The position numbers were made by a program, and so were the translations under genes. From Dermanyssus gallinae (lineage: Eukaryota; Arthropoda; Arachnida; Mesostigmata; Dermanyssidae): a stretch of 64,000 bases of DNA. Below are positions 21,953 to 33,889 of the stretch, in pieces (position 1 is the stretch's first letter; each line of letters opens with the position of its first letter). Below the pieces are notes generated by a model, which was not told the origin of the DNA, searched no databases, and saw only the letters and a list, made by a program, of their open reading frames with translations. The DNA lies in the NCBI GenBank assembly GCA_003439945.1, contig QVRM01006023.1, positions 248,001 to 312,000 on the forward strand, read 5' to 3'.

Positions 21953-22018
21953 ATTCCTCTATTGCCCTATTCCTCTATTGCCCTATTCCTCTATTGCCCC
22001 TATTCCTCTACGACCCCT
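21953..22018 (+). repeat. 16-bp minisatellite, four copies
   Basis: The unit ATTCCTCTATTGCCCT occurs twice exactly (21953-21984). A 17-bp variant follows, then a diverged copy ending in CGACCCCT. Confidence 0.9.
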
Positions 22019-23720
22019 ATGCATGCCTTCTTTGAGTCGCTACCGGGAGAAGATGTCCGACACCAGCGAATCACTTCTGGTGAAAGCCCAGATCCAGCCC
22101 CCCCTTCCCTTTATTTTCGTATTATCTGCGTCAGCACTGCGCACACAGCGGGCTCGTGGTGGTAGCGCTACTAATATTATATTTCTAAACCATGACCATA
22201 GCGTTCAAGTTCCCCACCACCAAGGTCGTCATCATTGCGTATATCCGCCAAAGTCTATGGTTCACTAATACCAAACCACCATATCCAACTTGATGATGAT
22301 GATAAAAGGCAACAGCCAACAACGGCCGCACGCCGTGCTGCAATCTAAATGTCGCCGTTTTGAGTTACGACATACAAATGAGGGGGGGGGGATGTGCATG
22401 CGCCTGTGTTTGCTATGCTTGCCCACTTTGCTCTCTACTCGTCTATTTCCATCTCTCTTTTACCTCTCTCGCTTTCTCTTTCTCTCTCTCTCTCTTAGTA
22501 CTTGCTCATCCTGCGGCCCGCGGACCTTGGTTGGGTCCGTTGTTCTCTGGTTACCCTACTGATCTATCTGCTTAGCATTTCTGCCAATGCAGGCCATCTT
22601 GCTTGCTTGCCAGTTTAGTTCGCCGGCCTGCTTGACTGACGACTGTCCGTCTGCTTGCCTGCCCGCCCGTTTTCTCTACATCGGTATCTTTCTCGTTAAG
22701 GCAATATGTCGATAACAGTGGTGGTGGCGGCGGCGGTGGCGGCGGCTGTGGCGGCGCCAGAGGCACCAGGGGCGACGACAACGACGACAACAACGACGAC
22801 GACTAGCTTCGTCATGTCGGGCGACGCACGATATAATTAGCGTAGCCGTATGCGCAACGACGACCCGCTGGTCGCTCGCTCGACCGCCCGTACTTCGGTG
22901 GGTCAGCCCTTGTCTTTGACCTCTTCGTACGCGCCTGCCGTACGTAGAAAGGATCTTCTACCCTGGTCGTACTCGCACAGCTTCATGCTGCTACTGCTGT
23001 TGCTGCCGCTGCGGCTCCACCCCATGGCCCCGTCCGTCCGTTCGTCCGTCCACCCGAGAACCCAGCAATGGCCTTTGCCATCGTGTGGCGGCCCGCACAA
23101 GATAACGAGATAAACAAGTGCCGGTAACGATGATGACCTACGAGCAGCGCTTGCGGGGGCGGTTGCGGTAGCAGAAGCTGCAGCTGTTGTATAGCGCCGC
23201 TAGGATGACAGTTTGTCGACTACAGAACAAGACAACTACGGTCGTCGTCGTCGTCGTCATGGACAGAAGAAGAAGATGTCGATGGACACCCCCGCCTCCC
23301 CGTGTCCCCGCCTACCTCCCTTCCGCCCGATGCTGCCTGTTGTTCTGGTGTTGTGTTGTACTAGTCGTAGTATTAGCGTTAGTAATTTGTTCGACCACTT
23401 TGTCCACTTGTTCCGCATTCGCCCACTTACTACAGCTAGCAGCACTACTTCTACGACTACCCCTTCTGCTGCTGCTACTGCTACTACTACGACGACGACC
23501 GCCCCCCCTACTGCTACTGCAAATCGCCTACCTTTGCCGACCCCTAGCTAGAGTCAGCGGCCATACTCGCAGCACTTCAGACGCCTGCCTGTTCCTTGTG
23601 CACCTGACCTAAAGGGCGTCGTTAGTGAGCAGCTAGCTGCGCATACCTCGACCCCCCGACCTCCTTCAGTCTTTAACGTCGAACTCTCCTCATTCGCCTT
23701 TGATGACGTCCCTGCTTGCT

Positions 23721-24429
23721 TTCGATGCTAAGGCTGAAACAAATATTTGTTTTTATAAAGCAAAATAATGTTTTAGCTGTGTCGATGTACTTACTTCCGA
23801 AATTTTCGCCGCTATGCTCTTATTAGTTAGCGGCAACGATCCGAACTACCGTCAATATGGTAACAAACATTATTCTTACATGGAGTGCATTCTTCGTAAT
23901 TGCGTGTTTAGGTGATAGCATAGGAAAAATGCGTATTTCTGTTTGAATGAAAAGAAGCTCAGGTATCTCGATGACATAGTAAACGCATAAATGCGTATTA
24001 CAGAAGTCTAGAATAAAATCAGTAATCTAGTATTAACGATACGTTACACAACGTTCGGAGATAGTGCTGCTCTTACCGGCAACATGAGAATAAACTCGGG
24101 GATAGCCCCAGCCAGCATATGTAAATTCAAAATATCAACAAGAATTAAGAATCACAACAAGAACGCGTCTTGTAGGGCGAATTCCTAAAGGTATTGTCAC
24201 CCACCCTGAAAATGGGAGGACTCTGTCAATATTAGCATACTGCGATAAGGGCAGGATGCAAACCGAAGTGTCACAGGCTTTCTTCTTCAAATTCATCATA
24301 TGTATTCACTCATGTTGAGAAGCATGTCAACGACATATAACAGATAAAATAGGTAAAAGAATATTAGTAATATAACAACAACATAACAACTCTCGAAATG
24401 GTACGAGTATATGCTAGGATAAAAAGCCC
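23721..24429. other. AT-rich unique DNA
   Basis: No gene recognised. The last ~80 bp (24350-24429) lie where the 3' UTR of the adjacent minus-strand LINE fragment should be. On that strand they include a TTGTTGTTATATTA stretch that could be the LINE's 3' repeat tail. Confidence 0.4.
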
Positions 24430-24972
24430 TCATAAGCGGGCTAATTCATTCATTGATTGCACAAAGGGGCATTCTGCAGCATGATATCTAGTGCAGACTT
24501 CCCCGCAACGGTTACAAACACAGTTATCATACTCGTCATGATACTCAGACCGTCTACATAGGGTGTGGTGAAAACCATGCACAGCGTATCGTGTTATCAC
24601 ATGTCTGTTAGGACGGTCTGGTCCCTTCCACTCGGCGTTTCTCATTGCGCCGGTGTTAAAGAAATCCGGATCGAGTTCGGCCATTTTTACTTCCCATCTT
24701 TTAATGCATTCGTCATAGGCCGCGGTGCGGGGGAGGTTAAAACGACGCCTCAAATCTTTCGTGAGGAGCGGACAATCCGCAAGTAAATAAACGAGTCGGT
24801 TGCGCGTTGACGTGTGGAGTCCTAGGGTCCGTTTCAGAAAGGCTGCTTTTACTTGGTTTAGTATATCCAGGTTTCTCACAGTCAGATGCTCCCATATTAG
24901 GTAAATTCCGTAAATGGCGACAGGAACAACGTTCAAGTCGAAGAGGCGGATGGCCGTGGCGAGGACAGACAC
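24430..24972 (-). mobile_element. 5'-truncated LINE, ORF2 C-terminal fragment (best copy of its family)
   Basis: A 180-codon open minus-strand frame, ending at 24430. The first half (VAIYGIYLIWEHLTVRNLD, then AFLKRTLGLHTSTRNRLVYL) resembles the region after the polymerase domain of LINE ORF2, where an YG..LW-type motif and a LGL..S.R stretch are common. The second half ends in a Cys-rich motif, CVCNRCGEVCTRYHAAECP, a probable zinc finger. Upstream of about 24975 no reverse transcriptase is readable, so the copy is 5'-truncated, as LINE insertions often are. The frame has no stop, which suggests it is younger than its relatives at 19.0 and 32.0 kb. Clade not assigned. Confidence 0.68.
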
Positions 24973-26848
24973 CTAGCTTCTTCTAAAAGTCGCTCTGATG
25001 CTAGTGAAAGTAATAACAATGAGTAGAAGCGCATACGAAATCGATAATATAACTAAATTACAATATGAGTCTGGCGGTTGCTCACTGAGCACGCGGCTGA
25101 CCGGACAATAAGTTAGAGGACAGAACGTGTCACAAGTGCACCAAAGTAAGGCACGAATCAAAATATTGCAAAAAATGACACGTGCTCTACATGTAAGATG
25201 TAGGGCTTCTACGATGGGATGCCTAGTCTACAAGAAACACATCGAGGCTAAAACGCTGATGAGAGACAAAGGTTAAACCAGTGGTCAGAGTGCTTTTAAG
25301 TGAATCTCAGTAATCACTTGTCCGATCTTTTGGAAAGCACTATGGTACAAAAAAGGGCCATTATGTTTTATGTTTAGGTCTGAAAAGAGCACGCTAAATA
25401 GATGGTCAGTCAACAGCTGATAACGATGATGTGGCTATAGGCTGCGCTTAAGGTGAGGTTTCCAACGAAGATACGGGAGATGATAAAGGCTTTGTATAGC
25501 TAACATACGGAGGGGTGTAAACATGTTGGTGTGGGTTATCGAATGATAGCCAAGGTTACATTCTGACCTTGGTGCGATAGTAGGACAAGGCCTGCAGACG
25601 GGCCTTCAAATTTATCAGTTTAATAAGTAAAGAACTGCTGGAAAAATCTTGTACGCACTGTTTGAGCAAAACAAGATAGCAAGATAGCGAAAACAGTTCG
25701 AAAAATTGGACGATAAGCCAAGAGGACAGAATTACCAAATAGGTAGGAACCACCCCGCTTAACTCTGCCAAAGGTCTCGAGAGGGGATCTGATGAGAGGG
25801 CCGCACAGACACTTCCGAAGCACCCGAATAAAGTGCCCGTATATATGTTTACACTAAAGGCACCGTTCCTGTAGCAAATATGTATAGTAGCTAAGTCTGA
25901 ATCGTGTATAATGGAAATCGAACTGCTTACAAGACTCTCCTTATATTTTATACATTTTTAATGTATGCAGTCTATACCGCGAAGGCCGCCACATATAAAT
26001 TTGCAGATTGTTCGCCGATCAGGTATGTTTGGGCGTCATGTTACCTTATGAGAAGTGGTGTGTTGTGAGCTCCTGCACCACAAAGACAGTACTGTTAAGA
26101 GTACTGTAAAAGTACTGCAAGGAATCGTTTACAAGTGGCCCAAAGCGCAAATACGTCATACACCATCATATTAACGAGTGTCCGCATATGGGAATCTACC
26201 GCAAATTGCTGGATATTCCACAAAATATTCTACCACACCTACGTTATAATCCTGGCCTTGCTCTTTAAGAGTATAATTAGCTCTCTTCCCTTCATAGTCT
26301 TTATTTTAAGAGAAAAAAACTCCAAAATGTGGCGGGTATTGAAAGCCACCTTGACAATATTTTACAAGGAAGATCCTGGTGTTCCTGAAGAATTAAATTT
26401 GTTTATTCTAAGAATGTTGGACGTAGATCCAAATTTTAGTGGTGTAATGCATAACTTACTAAGGTACATTGCATGACATTCAAATCTGATACTGTTTTAA
26501 AAACACGACAAAACTTTTTGTTTTCTTTTTCTCCGAATCGCTTTATTGACTTATAAATGTCCTTATCTAGCAAACGACTTGCCAAGGGTACACGTTGTGA
26601 ATAGCATTTGTGGGCGCGCCATATTTAAGCCATACACGTGTACAAACTGGAAGTCATTTTGTACAATGTTAAAAAAAATATTTGGCATTTCCCGAGGATA
26701 TGACACGTCTAAAAGCATTTAAATCGGCCCTCAAATAGCTTAAGTAGTTGGAGGGCCAAATAATTCTGTATCAGCGTCACGCTCTCTGCTTCTCTAGTAT
26801 AAAAAACGTCGTCTAACTTTTTTAAGCATCGTCATATCGCAGACAATC

Positions 26849-26850
<2 letters not shown>
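24973..26850. other. Unassigned AT-rich DNA
   Basis: About 1.9 kb with no recognised gene or element. A plus-strand frame of 113 codons at 26135-26476 has an ordinary residue mix but no motif I know; I do not call it a gene. Confidence 0.4.

Positions 26851-26886
<36 letters not shown>
26851..26886. repeat. (TA)n microsatellite left of mariner
   Basis: About 18 TA units ending at the left tip of the mariner element at 26887. The last TA serves as the target duplication. Confidence 0.93.
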
Positions 26887-26887
<1 letters not shown>

Positions 26888-28185
26888 GAGGTGTGTTCAA
26901 AAAGTATCGCTTTTGTGTTTTTTCAAAAATTATTCATTTATTCATGAATATCTATTTTGTCCCCTTCAAAGTAATCCCCATGAGATATTATACACTTGTG
27001 CCAACGGTTTTTCCAATCTTCGAAGCACTTCAAAAAACCATTTTTTTTCTTGTTCAGCTCCTCCTTCGATGCCGTCTTTATCTCGTCAAGCGTAGCGTAA
27101 CGTCGTCCTTCCATGGGCCTCTTCAGTTTAGGGAACAAGAAAAAGTCACAGGGGGCCAGATCTGGGGAATACGGTGGCTGCGGCATCATTAGTGTGTTGT
27201 TTTTGGCCAAAAACTCGCGCACAAGCAACGATGTGTGAGCAGGGGCGTTATCGTGGTGCAAAAGCCAATTTTTGTTCTTCTACAAATCCGGGCGTTTCTG
27301 GCGGATTGCTTCGCGCAAATTGCGCATAACTTGCAGGTAATATTCCTTATTGACCGTTCTACCCTGTGGCAAGAACTCATGATGCACCACGCCCCTGCAA
27401 TCGAAGAAAACTGTCAGCAAAACTTTCATATTCGACCGAACTTGGCGCGCTTCTTTCGGTCTTGGTTCGTGCGGCAGCTTCCATTGAGATGATTGAGCTT
27501 TGGTTTCCGCGTCATAACCATAAACCCACGATTCGTCACCAGTTATGACCCTCTGGAGCAAATTTGGGTCGTCGCGGACAGAGTCCAACATCTCATTAGC
27601 AATGTTCATGCGATGCTGTTTTTGGTCGCAATTGAGCAATTTTGGTACGAATTTCGCGGCGACCCGTCTCATGCCCAAATCATTGATACAAATCGAATGG
27701 CACGAGCCAATCGATATGTTTAGGTCCTCAGCAACTTCTCTAACGGTGATTCGACGATTGGCCAATACCATTTTCTCCACTTCATTAATTTTTTCGTCTG
27801 TTGTTGAAGTGCTCGGGCGTCCGGCACGCTCTTCGTCGTTCACATCTTCTCGGCCTTCTGAGAACATTTTGTACCACCGATAAACGTTGCTTTGGTCCAA
27901 GGTAGCTTCTCCGTATGCCACAGTCAACATTCGGAATGCATCCGCGCACTTAATTTCGTTTTTCACCCAAAATTTGATACAGGTTCTTTGATCCATTTTT
28001 TTGAATAGGTAAAAATCGAAGACGATCCAAAACACGTGCAAGCAAAGCAGCTGTCAACAATTAAGTGAACATTCAAAATGGCCGAGCTTGTCGGCATAAG
28101 TGAGAGACATGAGTACCAACATAACGCCACAAAAAATCGAAATTCGAATATACGTAACCCGCGAATACTTTTTGAACACATCTCG
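26887..28185 (-). mobile_element. Nearly complete mariner transposon (1299 bp)
   Basis: The left tip is CGAGGTGTGTTCAAAAAGTA at 26887. The right tip, read inward from 28185, is CGAGATGTGTTCAAAAAGTA, so the ~25-bp terminal inverted repeats differ at about one position plus a small indel. TA flanks both ends. Length, repeat size and the D34D transposase are those of mariner elements. The only obvious lesion is one stop codon in the transposase. Subfamily not assigned. Confidence 0.94.
26938..27996 (-). pseudogene. Mariner transposase with a single in-frame stop
   Basis: The frame runs 353 codons from the ATG at 27996 (MDQRTCIKFWVKNE) to the stop at 26938, the usual mariner length. An upstream in-frame ATG at 28041 would add 15 residues unlike the family start. 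An N-terminal helix-turn-helix (about 5-110) contains the mariner-type NVYRWYKMFSEGRE and a GRPSTS linker. The catalytic triad is complete: D154 in TGDESW, D249 in HHDNAPAH and D284 in YSPDLAPCDFF, with the mariner D34D spacing. One TAG at 27280-27282 (codon 239) lies where relatives have Trp, just before the second catalytic Asp. Apart from this nonsense change the protein looks intact, so the copy is young. Confidence 0.94.
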
Positions 28186-28246
28186 TATATATAAGTTGAT
28201 GTCTGAGAACGCTCACAAACGTACGCGTTTAAGCGTATGCAGTTGT

Positions 28247-28288
<42 letters not shown>

Positions 28289-28670
28289 AGTCCATTTGCT
28301 AAGCTTGCCGTCTTATAGATCAAATATCAGTCGTAGGTTCTGTCAAACAGCTTACGTAGACCACTTGTCATGATGTAGTTGTTTCACCGCAGCTGTAAAA
28401 CAGACCTAACAGTGATCACGAACGCTGGAGTTGAAATACTTCTAGCAGAACGCCGGGCGCATTGCATTCTGTCCGGCGAGTCTTCGCGTACTCGTATCGA
28501 CTGGCTTCATCTCATTGCTTTGTGCTACGGTAGTTTCACGTAGGCGAAACAACGAACCTGATGATTATGATGATGACGACGCACTCATTGCTTGTTCGTT
28601 GTTTGTTGATGGCTCCCTCCGATAATGTTGACAAGTTGCCATGTAGTAGAGGCCATGTCTCCCTTGTTTC
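28186..28670. other. Short unassigned spacer with (TA)n
   Basis: Unique DNA with a pure (TA)n array at 28251-28289. No gene seen. Confidence 0.45.
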
Positions 28671-28671
28671 C

Positions 28672-28739
<68 letters not shown>

Positions 28740-28755
28740 CCCGTATATATATCCG
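28671..28755. repeat. (TA)n microsatellite with a GTGTGT patch
   Basis: About 60 bp of TA, then GTGTGTGTG and a further short TA run. It sits at the left edge of a GC-richer island. Confidence 0.93.
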
Positions 28756-31700
28756 TTTATCTACCTGGATGGGATCTGCGTCCGTGTTTATGTTACTGGC
28801 CGTGTTTGTGTCGATATGTCGCGTGGCCCCGGCCCCGTTCGTGCGGGGGCCCCGCAGGGTACTCATACTTATCGTCGCGGCGGCGGCAGCAGCAGCAGCA
28901 TCAACTAAGTCCACCCCCGCCAGAGTGGAGTACAGAAGGGGCTCTGAGCTTAGAGACGTTACTGCACCGGGAGTGATCGAGCGCCGTAATAACTGCCCCC
29001 GGACATAGCGCCGCAAGAAATCTATGACCACTCGTCAGCAGCAGCAGCAGAAGCAACAGCAACTCTTGTAGTACTACTCTGGTGAAGAAGCGGGACCAGG
29101 AGTAGAAGTAGTAGTAGGAGAAGAGGAAGAAGACGATGAAGTCGACGAACAACAACGTGAAGACGAGGAACACGAGGAAAAGGGGAGAAACGCAGAAAGT
29201 CGACGACGAGCAAACGCATTGCTAAGTAAGTGGTTGCTCTCGAGGCTGGGCCACAAATTTGCTTGTTTGTCGCCAGCGCCGATGAGCACCGAATACCGCC
29301 GAGTAGTCGAATGGTAGCCGCCGTGTCCATTAGCGGCAATTGTTTCCGTCCTCATTTCGACAGGCGGCGTGCTCACTGGCTTGGCTTACTTTCCCGCCAT
29401 AGTGCTGCGTGTAGGCCTCAGCCTCGGCATGCGGCGCGCTTCCGTCCGTCCGTCCGTCTGGACCGTACCGTGTCTGTCCTTCTTCTCCTTGTTGTTCTTC
29501 TCCTTCTTCTTTGTCTATCTTTGCCTTCCGCCCTCAGCGCGGCCTCTGCGGCTCGCTCGCTGCCGGTCCCGTCACTGCCACGGCCGTTACCCCACTACCC
29601 CACGCACCATCGACACAGGGCCAACAAAGCCGACCGGCTGGCTGGCCGTCTGTCCATCCGCCCAGACCAACGACGGACAAATAATCCGAGAGAAATGGCT
29701 TCGAAGGCCAACTAAGCAGCCTTGTTTGATCAGGCAGGCAGCAGTTGAGTTCAGCAGAGCAGGGCTGGGAGGGGGGGGGAGGTGCATGGGCAGATAAAGG
29801 CTGGTATGGTTGGAATCCGGATGATAGGTTGCCTCCTTCCTCCGTAACCCCTCGCTATACACAGACACTCACACACACACACATACACATACAGAGTCAC
29901 CCAAACAACCAACCACACAACCACCACCAGCGAGCGCCCTTCTAGCCGCCCGCCCACGACGACAGCTAAGATAAGCGAGCGGCAGGCTGCCTGGTAGGCA
30001 GGCAAACATCCAGTCAAATAGACAGAGAAGTACGTCGGCCGCCGCATACCGCCATCCAGCCAATGCCAGCAAAAAGGATCGTCACTATGGATGACGTGCT
30101 GCTTCTGCTTCTGAAAGCAGCAGCCAAGACACGACGACTCCATTTCCGGATGGGCTGGACGATTCCTTACTGACCATGGCCAGGACAGGCCGCAACCGGG
30201 GGGGGTGGGGGCAATCGGGCCGGCGGGTTGGCGGACGGACAGATGGATGGACGGCAAAAGCGATGGTGGTGGCGAGTGGTAGCCGCCGTGGTCCTGCAGT
30301 CCTGCTGCTGCCGGCCTCCTGCTGCCGGCCTCCTGCTACTGCTGATGCTGCTGTCGTCGCAGCATCCTAGCTTGCGCTCAAGGTTGGGGCATGCGCTGGT
30401 CCCGGCGCCATCTCGCACGGTGTGACCGGGCGCATCCGTCCTAGTTGTTTCCTGTCGGTTGCTAGCAGTCGGCAGCCTGACCCGCTTGTTCGACCTACCA
30501 TCACCACCAGCCGTACGCTTGGCCACCAGCCACCCGGCCAGCCAGCCCAATCTGCCGCGCATTGTCGCAGGCATTTTGTCGTCATGCTCATGTTGACTAC
30601 TACTGCTACTATTACGACAACAACAACAAAACAACAACAATTGCTACTGGTATTGTGGTAGTGGCTCCGCGACAGCAGCAAGGGCAGCCGCAGGATGGCT
30701 ACTGTTGTTACCATACAAACTGCGCGCTTCCTTCTTCTCCTCCTTCTTGCCCGTCTTCTTCCTCGTGTCCGTCTCTCCTCCCCACCGGCCCGGCCCGGTC
30801 CGGTCTGCATCTCTCCGATCGTTCTCCCATCGTTCGTGTTCGTGTGTTCATACGGCTTGAACACAACGACGTCGACCACCACCATCACCACCACGACCAG
30901 CATGACGACGATGTTGGTACCAACCCTGCACCCCCCCCCGGCCCCGCCTGCTTTATCAGTTGTTGTGCTGTGGCCAATTGTCGTCCGCCCACTCTCCGCC
31001 CACCTATCAGCTGGCAAATGCCGCCTAAGGGCTACTACTGCTACTACTACTTCTATTGCTACTACTACTACGACTACTGCTATGGCTACTGCTATGCTCT
31101 CCATCTCTTCCGCACAGCCCACGTCCTACGCCCCCCTAATAGTTCCAGTTGGCCGGCAGTGTCCAGTCGCGTAGGTCGGTCAGTCAGTCGGTGGGTCTAT
31201 CTCTCACTTGCGACAGGCCGCAAGGCGACCGAAGCCAGGGAAGGCTACAAGCGTTTCCCCTGCGTGAGCCCTTGGGGGTGGGGATAAGTGACTAGTAGAA
31301 GTAGAAGTAGTAGTAGTAGCAGTGGTAGTCTAGTGGGGGGGGGGGCTCTGTTCCTCCATAACACAATGCTCTACGAATATCTTGGTCGGAACTGACACTG
31401 CTGCCGCTGCTGCTGTCTGCTAGCTAAGCCATCTGTCCCCAACCATCACTCCAATCCGCTATCCCGCCCGTCACATAAGCTGTCCATCCCATCCACTGAC
31501 TACGCTACAGCTGCCACGGTCGCTACAGATCCGCTGTTTCGGATCTTCTGCATCCTCTTTTTATTCTTCGATATGTGCGTCGTCGTCGTCGTTGTCTCTC
31601 GTACGGAGGCATGCGCAGCATGGTCCACTACGTACAGTGTTTTCCGTGGGCGGCAGCGTCTAGTCTCTCTACTCGTCTAGTAGTGTTGTTGTTGTTATTG

Positions 31701-31900
31701 TTGTTCCTCTTGCTATTGTTTGGTATAGAAAGAAGTTGTGACATGTTTGTCTTAGAGGGAATGCAACCCTGTTTGCCTAACGACCGAATGAATGATGTAT
31801 TTGCATAGCAAAACTTGCAAACTGCGTCTAATTGAGAGCTAAAGCAACTGCCTGCAGAACAGCTGCAATACCGCCAATACGCAACCAACCGATAGTCCAA
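28756..31900. other. GC-richer low-complexity island
   Basis: Similar in character to 19528-23720: CAG runs (29036-29065), purine-rich GAA/GAAG (29100-29200), CTC/CTT tracts (29475-29520), CA repeats (29868-29895), CAA (30617-30640) and TAC/CTA triplets (31030-31090). Long overlapping frames on both strands (up to ~250 codons) are Val-, Arg-, Tyr- or Thr-rich artefacts. No exon can be supported. Confidence 0.45.
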
Positions 31901-31984
31901 GCTCGTGTTTCCTTAGTACAGAAATTCAAGCAGACACGCCAAACGACAAGAACCAAAGACAATCTATTTATTTCCTATATTAAT

Positions 31985-32240
31985 ATACATTGACCCGCAT
32001 TTTTATGAAACCCAGGCAATGACGTGTAGTTCGTGAAAGCGCTGCAAATATGAGAATAGACACCTAATTGCACGATTTGCTGTACATGACTTCCACATGA
32101 AGATCTGTATTCGAGAGAAGCTTCATTAAATGTCGTCGATATGCTTGTGCAAACTCCGCGGGAGACAGTGTGACTTATATCACCTTCAACAATGCGATAG
32201 AGCAGTACCGTTGACTCGACTTATAGAACCGTGATGAACA
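31985..32240 (+). pseudogene. LINE ORF2 C-terminal relic, third copy, opposite strand
   Basis: The plus strand here matches, at the DNA level, the minus strand of 19260-19040. Shared blocks include CATTGACC, GGCAATG, AAGCGCTGCAA and the run GCACGATTT...GTACATG.CTTCCACATGAAG. The peptide ARFAVHDFHMKICIREKLH is still readable before a TAA, then MSSICLCKL. It is closer to the 19.0-kb copy than to the 24.4-kb copy. Several stops make it a dead relic. Confidence 0.58.
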
Positions 32241-33846
32241 TATGTATATGTGAATGTGTGCTTTCTCTGTACGCGCAATATTGTAAACCAACCATCGGTT
32301 AATAAAGCTATTGTGTTATATTAATAGATGCATAATCAAAATAGTGATCGTTTCTAAGATTCAAATATTCATAATAACAAGCATGTGTTTACAATAGATG
32401 TAGGCATTGGTCTTTTTCTTCAAAATTAAATAATCATCGACTGCATGTTGTCCCATGCGTTGGCTAGCAAAACATCACCTCACAGTGGTGTCTAGCTACA
32501 GCCCGGTCACGCTCGAGTGTAACTTCAGTAAGAGCGGCCTTGCACGGCCAATTTGCTAAATGTACATTGTTTAAAGTCTACTAGATTTCGAGGACACGGA
32601 AAAGTTACAGCACGTTGGATGGTCTACATTCTAACCTACTAGGAAAACTACCAAACAGTTAAGCACCACGTAAGCAATATTTTTTTTGAAACGTGGTTTA
32701 TTCACGGAACTGCATTTCACTCCGCTTAAGTTCTCGGTAAATAAAAATGGTTGAAAAAGATGAATCAAACAACAAGCAGAAATTGATTGATACCATTAGA
32801 TGCGTGCAGAATAGGCACGCATCCAATGATATTCTCAATAACTGGTAACCGTCAAAACAATATGATTGCAAAAATAACGTACGTATGAACGTATTTGAGA
32901 CATGAGAAAATTCATCTTCCTGGATGATCATTTCTCTATTTAGGGGAAATCAACTACCTGCTGTTAACGTTAGATCGGTTTATATACTTTACTAGTTAGA
33001 GCGGTCAAATTGGTTTGAACTCTGCTTCCGTAAGTGCAACTTTACAGAATCCAATACAGCTTGAAGTTGCAGTACGGTAAGCAATATATAAAAGCGTATA
33101 TTAGGTTTTAAAAAGATCATGTTTTAACAGATGGTACAGCTTCCAGGCCACCAGATCTGTGACGTTTGCACTCAGCCTCAGATAGAGCAAGATAATACAA
33201 TGGGAAACATGCAAATCGGCTTACGCAGGGCCGTCATCTGTTCGCTTTCACAAAGGCCACATGAATGGTGAGATTAGGAAAAACGCCCCGATAGCTTACT
33301 TGATTTTTCTCTTTGACTGTTCAGTCTACTATGTAGAGTAAAATGTTGACAGTTCCTCGAACGACAAAGCATGTGGCACAAATTAATTGAACTGCTAGAG
33401 CTGTTGTTCACTAAGCTACAAAGATCATAACCTAGACTTAATAATTACATATAAGTAAAGCGACAAAAATGTACGATTTAAATGACGAAAGATATACATA
33501 TTTAGTTTAATTCCACGTTTGCTCTACATCATCGACATATCATGCCGATTTTATACTATAGCGGTGTTCAAAAATTCTTGAAAAACTTGAAATATAAAGG
33601 TATCTATTCTTCTGTTTCTTTCAGTGGCATACTTGTAATTTCTTGGTTTATGTTGCGATTAATATTCTAACAATAATAAAATAATTCATAGGCACTACGT
33701 TTTGACATGGACTAGAACTGATTTAACGCCAAAACCTATACTTGGCGAATAATGTAGAAAATACAATACCTCAGAATCTAATAGCGGCCGCAGCGCGCCA
33801 AAATTCGTATTCTGAGTAGTTCGATCAAACTCATTTTTTAATTACG
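32241..33846. other. AT-rich unique DNA
   Basis: About 1.6 kb with no gene, element or clear repeat recognised. Confidence 0.45.

Positions 33847-33882
<36 letters not shown>
33847..33882. repeat. (TA)n microsatellite
   Basis: About 17 TA units at the 3' side of the decayed LINE that follows. Confidence 0.93.
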
Positions 33883-33889
33883 GGCCCAT

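Larger units (their letters stand above)
19528..23720. other. GC-richer low-complexity island
   Basis: About 4.2 kb of GC-richer DNA with many short simple tracts: G-runs (about 19828-19850), GTT/GTC/GCT triplets (20057-20150), C/T runs (21900-22020, 22460-22500) and GGC/GAC triplets (22720-22800). Open frames up to 180 codons occur on both strands, but they are Leu/Ser/Arg-rich and have no recognisable domain. It may be intronic or regulatory DNA of a host gene; nothing in the sequence proves that. Confidence 0.45.

Noticed and set aside
26135..26476. 113-codon frame with ordinary residue mix
   Set aside because: It could be a relic or chance; there is no motif, no splice context and no second copy to support it.
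30367..31287. Overlapping 240-250-codon frames on both strands
   Set aside because: Both are low-complexity readings of triplet-rich DNA and cannot both be genes.
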